NCBI GenBank assembly: GCA_016205125.1
Contig: JACQJE010000069.1
Span: 1 to 20,705, forward strand
Origin: Deltaproteobacteria bacterium
Lineage (GTDB): Bacteria > Bdellovibrionota > O2-12-FULL-43-9 > JACQJE01
Direction of reading: 5' to 3'
Length of the DNA: 20,705 nt
The notes beneath the pieces were generated by a model. That model made no database searches, was not told the DNA's origin, and worked only from the letters and a program-made list of their open reading frames with translations. Shown in pieces: positions 15,293 through 20,705 of the stretch; position 1 is the stretch's first letter; every line of letters starts with the position of its first letter. Made by a program: the position numbers and the translations under genes.

Positions 15293-17104
15293 TTAGGCCG
15301 CTAATTTTGTATCGAGAACCGCGCGGACTTTTTCAGCGAGCTCCTGGAGCGTAAAAGGTTTTCGCAAGAATTCAAAACGGGGATCGAGCATGCCGCGGGA
15401 AAGGATGATGTTGTCCGAAAACCCGGAGGTAAAAATAACCCTGATATTCTGAAATATCTTTCGGATCTGCAGAGCAAGATCCTTTCCATTGATCTCTGGC
15501 ATAACGACATCCGTCAAAAGAAGATCAAAGCCTCTGTTCTTTTCCGTTTCTGCCAATCGCAGAGCCTCTCTTCCATTGGCTGCGACGATCACTTCATAGC
15601 CGAGATCTCGCAAGATCCGCTCTGTCAAAGACCTCACAGACGGAGCGTCTTCCACCAGCAGAATCCTCTCTCTCCCTTGAGGGAGAACTTGACCCTCTTT
15701 CGGTTTACGAGGAGGGATCCTCACTTCCCTCGTTTGGGGTAGATAAATCTTAAAAATTGTTCCTTTTCCCCTTTCGCTTGTCCACCAGATATGGCCTCCA
15801 GCTTGTTTAACAATGCCATAACAAGTGGCAAGTCCAAGGCCGGTACTCTTCCCCCCTTGTTGAAGTGTAAAGAAGGGCTCAAAGAGGTGATCTTTGATTT
15901 CTTCACTCAAACCAGGCCCTGTATCACTAATGGAGAGACAAATGTAATCGCCAGGAACCACACCATAATGCTGGCCCGCATAATCGTCTCCCAAGGGTGT
16001 GTTCGTCGTTTCGATCATCAATCTTCCACCCGTTGGCATAGAATCGCGCGCATTGACCGTCAGATTCAGAAGAACCTGTTCCATCTGCCCTACATCAACT
16101 TTCGTAAAGGCGAGATTCTGATCCAGATCCATCACAATCTCAATGTCTTCCCCAATGAATCTCTTCATCATATCTGACATTCTGACGACGATTGCGTTGA
16201 GATCGACAACCTCCGGCCGAATCACCTGTCTGCGCGAAAAAGAGAGGAGTTGGCTTGTCAAAGCCCCTGCCTGTTTGACGGCGCGCACAATCTCCTCAAC
16301 GTCAGAACGTGACGGTTCCCTCGACTCTGTCAGGTCTTTCAATAGAAGCTCAGCACATCCCTGTACCACGGTGAGAAGATTATTAAAGGCATGTGCAATT
16401 CCGCCCGCAAGCCTTCCAATCGCCTCCATCTTCTGCGCCTGGATCAACTGCTCCTCGAGCCGGTGGCGTTCCGCCATTTCTTCTCTAAGAGAAAGTGTCC
16501 TCTCTTCCACTTTCTTCTCCAGCATCTTGTTGAGCTGTTCCAGATCCATTTCGCGTTTTTTCAAATCGTCATTCAGACGAAGCACCTCCTCATACGTCGT
16601 CACCAGAAGATCCAGGATCTGCCGCCTCTCGGCCGTAATGAAATAGGGGCGCCCCCCCAATTCCATCTCAATGCCAACTTGAATCTTCTCTTTTTTACGA
16701 AGTTCGCCCAACTCGCGGTGACCGAGGATCGTTTCAATGCTTGAGAAAAGCGATTCTTTCGTCCATTGCGGCCGAATAAAATGATCAGCGCCGCACTGGA
16801 GGGCTCGAATCAGATCTTCCGGTCCCTTGAGAGAAGTAATCAGCGCGACTGGAATTTCGCTAAACTCCCTGCTCTTTTTGATCTGCTCGCAGAGTGTATA
16901 GCCATCCTGGTCCTCAAGTACTGTAGAGGAGATGACGAGCTGAGGCTTCCGTTCCGCAATCCGTTGAAGGGCGGCCTCCCCTTTGGTCACCCATTCGACC
17001 TGAAACCCCGCTTCTTCAAGAAAACTCTTTAACGTTGCCGATGCCGCCGCATCACTTTCAACAATCAGGATAGGGTGGCTGCTCTTTTGCGGATTTGCCT
17101 TCAT
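15293..17104 (-). CDS. Cytoplasmic hybrid sensor histidine kinase (REC-HisKA-HATPase-REC)
   Basis: A 603-residue two-component kinase without membrane segments. The N-terminal receiver (about 11-125) is degenerate: the phosphoacceptor position is Ser60 (ISSTVLEDQDG), the acidic pair is replaced in IVESD, and the conserved Lys is Arg111. A coiled coil leads to the HisKA domain with His238 in GGIAHAFNNLL, where Ala replaces the usual Asp/Glu after His. The HATPase has NLTVNARDSM (N box), SDTGPGL (G1) and STGLGLATCYGIV (G2). The C-terminal receiver is intact (Asp532 in LLTDVVMPEING; Lys in FLRKPF). ATG 17104 gives a receiver-type N-terminus; the 35-codon extension to 17209 would run into the divergent gene. 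The lipoprotein gene follows. Confidence 0.9.
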   Translation of the reverse strand: MKANPQKSSHPILIVESDAAASATLKSFLEEAGFQVEWVTKGEAALQRIAERKPQLVISSTVLEDQDGYTLCEQIKKSREFSEIPVALITSLKGPEDLIRALQCGADHFIRPQWTKESLFSSIETILGHRELGELRKKEKIQVGIEMELGGRPYFITAERRQILDLLVTTYEEVLRLNDDLKKREMDLEQLNKMLEKKVEERTLSLREEMAERHRLEEQLIQAQKMEAIGRLAGGIAHAFNNLLTVVQGCAELLLKDLTESREPSRSDVEEIVRAVKQAGALTSQLLSFSRRQVIRPEVVDLNAIVVRMSDMMKRFIGEDIEIVMDLDQNLAFTKVDVGQMEQVLLNLTVNARDSMPTGGRLMIETTNTPLGDDYAGQHYGVVPGDYICLSISDTGPGLSEEIKDHLFEPFFTLQQGGKSTGLGLATCYGIVKQAGGHIWWTSERGKGTIFKIYLPQTREVRIPPRKPKEGQVLPQGRERILLVEDAPSVRSLTERILRDLGYEVIVAANGREALRLAETEKNRGFDLLLTDVVMPEINGKDLALQIRKIFQNIRVIFTSGFSDNIILSRGMLDPRFEFLRKPFTLQELAEKVRAVLDTKLAA

Positions 17105-17184
17105 AATAGCCCCTTTTTCTTCTCTTATCGGTTCGACTTTGCTATAGATTGAGTGTCCTTGGAAAAACTGGAAGGAGGCGGATG
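17105..17184. promoter_or_regulatory. Divergent intergenic region between the hybrid kinase and the cysteine-rich protein gene
   Basis: Eighty bases separate the two start codons and must hold both start signals. TATAGA at 17143-17148 could be a -10 box for the + strand gene, but no good -35 partner is visible. AAGGAGG at 17172-17178 is the strong ribosome binding site of the + strand gene. The region is an inferred control region only. Confidence 0.35.
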
Positions 17185-17523
17185 ATGAAGGCTGCAAGAT
17201 GGGTGTCAACTCTCTTTGTGGCAGGTACGCTGTTCATGGGAGCTATGACAGCATCGGTCGTTCCGAGCGGCGCGGAGACGAAGGGGAATAGATCCTGCTA
17301 CGACTTTGATTCCTGCGTCTCAAACTGTCAAAGGAGGCAGAGCAAAGCAAGCTGTCTGAAACGCTGTAAACGAATGCACAACGATCTCAATGTAGACAAA
17401 GAGTGTGGAACTCCCTGTGGCCCTGTCCGCTGTCAGGCGGGCCAAGTCTGCTGTAATGCGAGCTGCGGCATCTGTACAGAACCGGGGGGGTTCTGTATCG
17501 CCCTCCACTGCCCGTCGAAGTAA
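17185..17523 (+). CDS. Small secreted cysteine-rich protein
   Basis: The function is unknown. The 112-residue product has a Sec-type signal peptide (MKAARWVSTLFVAGTLFMGAM, with likely cleavage near Ala-Glu at about 34-36). The mature part of about 76 residues contains 14 cysteines, enough for seven disulfides. The first half is basic with CX5CX3C spacing and SCLKRCKR; the second half has CQAGQVCCNASCGICTEPGG. The second motif resembles a pattern I recall from small secreted proteins of myxobacteria and fungi, which a search should confirm. ATG 17185 is six bases from AAGGAGG (17172-17178); ATG 17182 is an alternative. The gene is divergent from the hybrid kinase. A metal-binding, inhibitor-like or toxin-like role cannot be distinguished. 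Confidence 0.8.
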   Translation: MKAARWVSTLFVAGTLFMGAMTASVVPSGAETKGNRSCYDFDSCVSNCQRRQSKASCLKRCKRMHNDLNVDKECGTPCGPVRCQAGQVCCNASCGICTEPGGFCIALHCPSK

Positions 17524-17555
17524 CTTCTTAAGGTGAGGGATAGCACCCCCACCCT

Positions 17556-17580
17556 CCCCTCCCCCATCAAGGGGGAGGGG
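17556..17580. repeat. GC-rich hairpin repeat between convergent genes
   Basis: CCCCTCCCCC (17556-17565) and GGGGGAGGGG (17571-17580) form a perfect 10 bp stem with loop ATCAA. It lies between the stops of the cysteine-rich protein gene (17523) and coaE (17600). No T run flanks it, so it looks like a dispersed palindrome rather than a canonical terminator, although it could halt transcription from both sides. Confidence 0.6.
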
Positions 17581-17599
17581 GAGAGCCCCTTGTTGCGGG

Positions 17600-18328
17600 T
17601 CAATCTCTATGCCTTGCTTTTGCGGAAGATTGAGCCATCTCGATCAATTTTATCCGAAGCACTGCGACCTGGCGCCGGGTCTCTCCCAATGTCCCGGAAT
17701 TATCGATGACAAACGCGGCCCGTTTGACCTTTTCGGAAAGGGGCATCTGGGCGGCCAAGACGGCAGAGATGTGATGATCCGGATAATTCCTCTCCTGCCG
17801 CGTTCTCTCTCTCTGTTGATCGGGGCGCGCGTTCACTACAATCACAGCAGAGCACTCCCGGTCAAAGTGGCTTTCATAAATGAGTGTCGCTTCAACGACA
17901 AAACAGAGGATCCCACTCTCTGCCGCTTGCCCCGCCCGGCGAAAAACCTCTTCGCGAATCGCGGGGTGGACGATCTGCTCCAAAATCATTCGCTTTGCGG
18001 AGTCCTGAAAAACAATCCCGGCAAGCCGCGCACGATCGACAGCTCCCTTCGCAGAAAGAATTCCCTTGCCAAACTTCCGCACGATTTCGTCATAAACGGG
18101 GGTACCCGGCACCATCAGCTCTTTCGAAATATCATCCGTATCGACCACTTTGATCTCTTTCGAATCGAGCATTTTTCCAACGCTTGATTTTCCGGAACCA
18201 AGCCCGCCCGTTAACCCGATCATAAGAGGTCTCTTCTTTTTGAGGCGGATGGAGGGATTCGTCGGTTCCTCCTCAGCTTTGGATATCCCTTTCCGATGAA
18301 TCAGTTGTGTCTCAGAACTTTTTTTCAT
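17600..18328 (-). CDS. coaE: Dephospho-CoA kinase
   Basis: CoaE phosphorylates dephospho-CoA in the last step of coenzyme A synthesis. The P-loop is IGLTGGLGSGKSS (Lys47), followed by VVDTDDISKEL in place of the usual VIDADxIA substrate-binding segment, HPAIREEV, and the lid-region arginines in RPDQQRERTRQERNY. From ATG 18328 the protein has 242 residues, with a 35-residue polar extension before the P-loop; ATG 18223 (MIGLTGG) would give 207 residues, the typical size. Neither start has a strong Shine-Dalgarno. The upstream start overlaps the glycosyltransferase stop by 17 bases, which favours coupling. It is the last gene of the glycosyltransferase cluster; no functional link with that cluster is evident. 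Confidence 0.9.
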   Translation of the reverse strand: MKKSSETQLIHRKGISKAEEEPTNPSIRLKKKRPLMIGLTGGLGSGKSSVGKMLDSKEIKVVDTDDISKELMVPGTPVYDEIVRKFGKGILSAKGAVDRARLAGIVFQDSAKRMILEQIVHPAIREEVFRRAGQAAESGILCFVVEATLIYESHFDRECSAVIVVNARPDQQRERTRQERNYPDHHISAVLAAQMPLSEKVKRAAFVIDNSGTLGETRRQVAVLRIKLIEMAQSSAKARHRD

Positions 18329-19496
18329 CTGTTTTCCGCTCCGAGAGAATTCTCTCGTAAATAGAAATCGTCTTTGAGAGATTTTCTTCCCAGGTGAAGC
18401 GAGTCAAAATCTGATCGTTGTGCGACCGCAGCACTTTTCCATCGAGGGCAAGTCCCCTCTCCACAGCGCCCCCAAGAGCTGGAATATCGGATATCTCTTC
18501 CAGCAAAATGCCATTCACCCCTTCACGAACCACTTCTGCCGCTCCAGAGTCTGATGAGATGACGACAGGAATGCCGCTCGACATCGCTTCCAGACATGCG
18601 TTGCTAAAAGGCTCATAAATACTCGGCAAAAGAAAAAGATCGGCGGCCTGATACCACTGCACCACATCGCGAGAGGGTTCCACAAAAAGCACCTCTTTGC
18701 TCACGCCCAGAGAGTGGGCCAGGTGGAAGTAGGAAGAGCAACTCCCTCGTCCGATCACCACCAGGAGTGGAGAGAGATGCCGCAAAGAGGAGAGCGCATG
18801 AATCGCAAAATCAAGCCCTTTGCGCTCAAATCCAGAGCCGACAAAGAGCAGGAGAGGTCTGTCCAGAGGGAGTGAGAGGCTCTTTCGTACTCTCTCTTTT
18901 TCCTCTGGCTCCTCCAGCGGGCAGAAATGCGTTCGGTCGACACCATTATAAATGACCACCACCTTCTCAGGATCTATTCCATAATGCTCAACCAGCTCCC
19001 GCTTCCCTCTTTCGGAGTTTGCAATCACATACTTTGTTCCATTTGACGCTAATTGTTTCCGTTCCAAAAAAAGAATGAGCTGGTGAAGCGGGCTCAGAGA
19101 TAAGAACACCCCTCTCCATGGGCCAAGAAAACGACGCCGGCGATGGAGCCATTCGCGATGACAGCCATGGCCAATCCGAACGACATCCTGTCTGATGGTC
19201 CGCTCAAAACTCTGCACAATATCGACTTTTCCAGAAAGGCGAAGCTCCTTTACTGCCCTGGCACTCGAGATCGCAAAGGAAGTGACAGCAGAGATCGAAT
19301 CCCACTGCGCAAAAGGGATGCGGATGATTTCCACTCCTTGCAAACTTAAACTCCCTGATAAATCCCCCGCAGGCCATTCACCCGCCATAATGGAGACTGA
19401 ATGCCCCATCGACACCAAAGAAGAAGCGAGGTGGGAAATGTAACGTTCAGCCCCCCCAAAAGGATCGAATTTTCTGGCTAACAAAACAACTTTCAT
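18312..19496 (-). CDS. GT4-family glycosyltransferase, WaaG-like
   Basis: A 394-residue GT-B fold transferase of family GT4. The N-terminus MKVVLLARKFDPFGGAERYI has the glycine-rich acceptor-side loop. The segment HGCHREWLHRRRRFLG...PLHQLILFLERKQL resembles the membrane-facing basic region of WaaG (RfaG), the LPS core glucosyltransferase. The C-terminal domain shows VIANSERGKRELVEHYGI, VIYNGVDRTHF, a basic FVGSGFERKGLDFAI loop and an intact EX7E motif (EPFSNACLE). It probably acts at the cytoplasmic face of the inner membrane on a lipid-linked glycan; LPS core is the best guess. ATG 19496 overlaps the preceding gene's TGA (ATGA, 19493-19496); 24 further upstream codons are open but are not needed. 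Confidence 0.88.
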   Translation of the reverse strand: MKVVLLARKFDPFGGAERYISHLASSLVSMGHSVSIMAGEWPAGDLSGSLSLQGVEIIRIPFAQWDSISAVTSFAISSARAVKELRLSGKVDIVQSFERTIRQDVVRIGHGCHREWLHRRRRFLGPWRGVFLSLSPLHQLILFLERKQLASNGTKYVIANSERGKRELVEHYGIDPEKVVVIYNGVDRTHFCPLEEPEEKERVRKSLSLPLDRPLLLFVGSGFERKGLDFAIHALSSLRHLSPLLVVIGRGSCSSYFHLAHSLGVSKEVLFVEPSRDVVQWYQAADLFLLPSIYEPFSNACLEAMSSGIPVVISSDSGAAEVVREGVNGILLEEISDIPALGGAVERGLALDGKVLRSHNDQILTRFTWEENLSKTISIYERILSERKTDEKKF

Positions 19497-20596
19497 TTGC
19501 GCCGCTTCTGTTCGATGCACCTTTGATACAAAGATTCCAGCTTCTCGGCCATTGTCTCTGCTCCCCATCGCATTTCAACTAGTTCTCTTCCACTCATTCC
19601 AAGCCCTTTGAGCCTCTCAAGGCTCTCCGCAGACTCAACCAGGGCTTCTGCTATCGCATTGACCGAACCAGGATCCACCAGCCACCCTGTCATCCCCGGG
19701 ATGATCAGCTCGCTCACCCCTCCGACATTCGCCGCAATCACAGGTTTGCGCATGGCAAGATATTGCCCCACCGCCTGCGGAACCCCTTCGCCCCGGTCCG
19801 ATGCCAAAATGCAAATCTCCGCCGCCGCAATCACCTCTGGCACATCTTCACGATGCCCCATCAAAATGACCTTCTCTTTCAATCCGAGATCGGCAATCCT
19901 GCGTTGTATATTCTCTCTCTGGGGTCCCTCTCCCGCAAAAATCAACCTGGCCGTCGGCAATTGAGTCTCGATTTTCCTGAATGCATCCAAAACAAGGTCG
20001 TGCCGTTTCCAGCTTCGCAGAACTGCCGCATAGAGAATCATGATCTCCCTGCTCTCTAAGCCAAGCTCCCCCCTCACCTTCTCTCCGGAAATTTCAGGTT
20101 TGAAACGAGAGAGATCGACCCCCGTTGGAACGGAGACCACTTTCGTTTTGTCGAGTTTCTGCGTGCGAATGAGCATCTCCGCAATCGATTCAGAAGTCGT
20201 AATGATCAGATCCGGTCTCTGGTAAATTAGATTAAAGGGATTCTTTGCCGGCGGAATGGAGAGGTGACGCATTCGCACCCATGCCGCGTCTCTCTGACCA
20301 AAAAGCGCCCCCGCCGCGACCCAGCTGTCAACAGAACTATGCGTCACCACAAGATCGATCTTTTCCGCTTTTATAATTTTTCGCAAAATTTTCATCGAGG
20401 AGAAATCCATCGATTTTCGAAAAGGAACCGGAATCGTCGTGATCCCCTCCCGATGCGCTCGAAAAAAGAGCTCACCTGCCGCGCGAGTGGCAATTAAAAC
20501 TTGATGCCCCCTTTCTTTGAATAAACGGGACTCCAGAACAATCCTCTGCTCCTGCCCCCCCCAACCATTTGACCATTCTGTATGCAGGATATTCAA
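19493..20596 (-). CDS. GT4-family glycosyltransferase
   Basis: A 367-residue GT-B transferase of family GT4. It begins NILHTEWSNGWGGQEQRIVLES, with the Gly-rich loop and RGHQVLIATR. The donor domain has IITTSESIAEML, VPTGVDLSRF, the basic segment LRSWKRHDLVLDAF and FAGEGPQR. The EX7E position reads EGVPQAVGQ, with Gln for the second Glu, a replacement seen in other surface-glycan GT4 enzymes. Start is TTG 20596, supported by GAGG six bases upstream on the minus strand (inside CCAAGAGGTG) and by the conserved N-terminus. It is coupled to the WaaG-like gene by an ATGA overlap, so the pair probably adds successive sugars to one acceptor; the sugar and acceptor are unknown. Confidence 0.88.
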   Translation of the reverse strand: MNILHTEWSNGWGGQEQRIVLESRLFKERGHQVLIATRAAGELFFRAHREGITTIPVPFRKSMDFSSMKILRKIIKAEKIDLVVTHSSVDSWVAAGALFGQRDAAWVRMRHLSIPPAKNPFNLIYQRPDLIITTSESIAEMLIRTQKLDKTKVVSVPTGVDLSRFKPEISGEKVRGELGLESREIMILYAAVLRSWKRHDLVLDAFRKIETQLPTARLIFAGEGPQRENIQRRIADLGLKEKVILMGHREDVPEVIAAAEICILASDRGEGVPQAVGQYLAMRKPVIAANVGGVSELIIPGMTGWLVDPGSVNAIAEALVESAESLERLKGLGMSGRELVEMRWGAETMAEKLESLYQRCIEQKRRK

Positions 20597-20638
20597 GAAA
20601 CACCTCTTGGACTAGGAGTCTGTCGAAGAAATCCATTT

Positions 20639-20665
20639 TTCCCTCTCCCCTTGTGGGAGAGGGAA
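20639..20665. repeat. Palindromic repeat upstream of the glycosyltransferase genes
   Basis: TTCCCTCTCCC (20639-20649) and GGGAGAGGGAA (20655-20665) form a perfect 11 bp stem with loop CTTGT, a common type of dispersed GC-rich palindrome. A smaller stem, GCGCCA with TGGCGC (20671-20686), follows it directly. It lies in the presumed divergent promoter region at the window edge. Confidence 0.6.
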
Positions 20666-20692
20666 GGGGTGCGCCAGGCATGGCGCCAATCT

Positions 20693-20705
20693 AGGAGGTG
20701 AAAAT
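20693..20705 (+). promoter_or_regulatory. Strong Shine-Dalgarno at the right edge, probably for a + strand gene
   Basis: AGGAGGTG at 20693-20700 is followed by AAAAT at the window end. If the next base is G, an ATG would start at 20704, five bases after GGAGG. That would be a + strand gene divergent from the glycosyltransferase pair, which would leave 107 bases between the two starts. Confidence 0.4.

Noticed and set aside
17105..17184. Sigma-70 promoter with TATAGA as -10
   Set aside because: No acceptable -35 at the right distance; kept only as a possible control region.

Overview
The window looks like chromosomal DNA from a Gram-negative bacterium. Gene content (a type II secretion operon ending in gspN, a PilM-like GspL, PilZ, hybrid histidine kinase, AddAB, a WaaG-like glycosyltransferase) suggests a lineage formerly placed in the Deltaproteobacteria. 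That placement is inferred from gene families only. No rRNA, tRNA or CRISPR array was seen.

Layout. Positions 1-4801 (+) hold the end of a type II secretion operon: the tail of a probable gspJ, then gspK, gspL, gspM and gspN. The last three are tightly packed, but the gaps on both sides of gspK are filled by two diverged, oppositely oriented copies of one ~180 bp repeat. Next is pyrE (+), with a dispersed palindromic repeat just upstream. Positions 5555-7021 hold a REP-associated tyrosine transposase (RAYT, - strand) bounded by perfect 23 bp inverted repeats, with further REP-like fragments to its left. Positions 7022-14200 (- strand) form a probable operon addB-addA-pilZ-lipase, joined by short gaps or overlaps; the addA reading frame contains an in-frame copy of the repeat found upstream of pyrE. 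A DUF503 gene (+) is divergent from addB and converges on a lipoprotein gene. Positions 14536-17104 (- strand) hold a hybrid histidine kinase followed by that lipoprotein, whose Shine-Dalgarno sequence lies in a perfect 10 bp stem. Divergent from the kinase is a small secreted protein with 14 cysteines. Positions 17600-20596 (- strand) carry two GT4-type glycosyltransferases and coaE, overlapping one another. A strong Shine-Dalgarno sequence at the right edge suggests a + strand gene starting at 20704.

How the parts fit. The left part belongs to outer-membrane secretion; the right part suggests cell-surface glycan (possibly LPS core) assembly; the middle is recombinational repair joined to a small PilZ/lipase module. 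I saw no clear new defence or metabolic system. The most unusual signals are the paired repeats around gspK, the repeat embedded in addA, the hairpin over the lipoprotein start, and the cysteine-rich secreted protein divergent from a kinase whose first receiver domain is degenerate.
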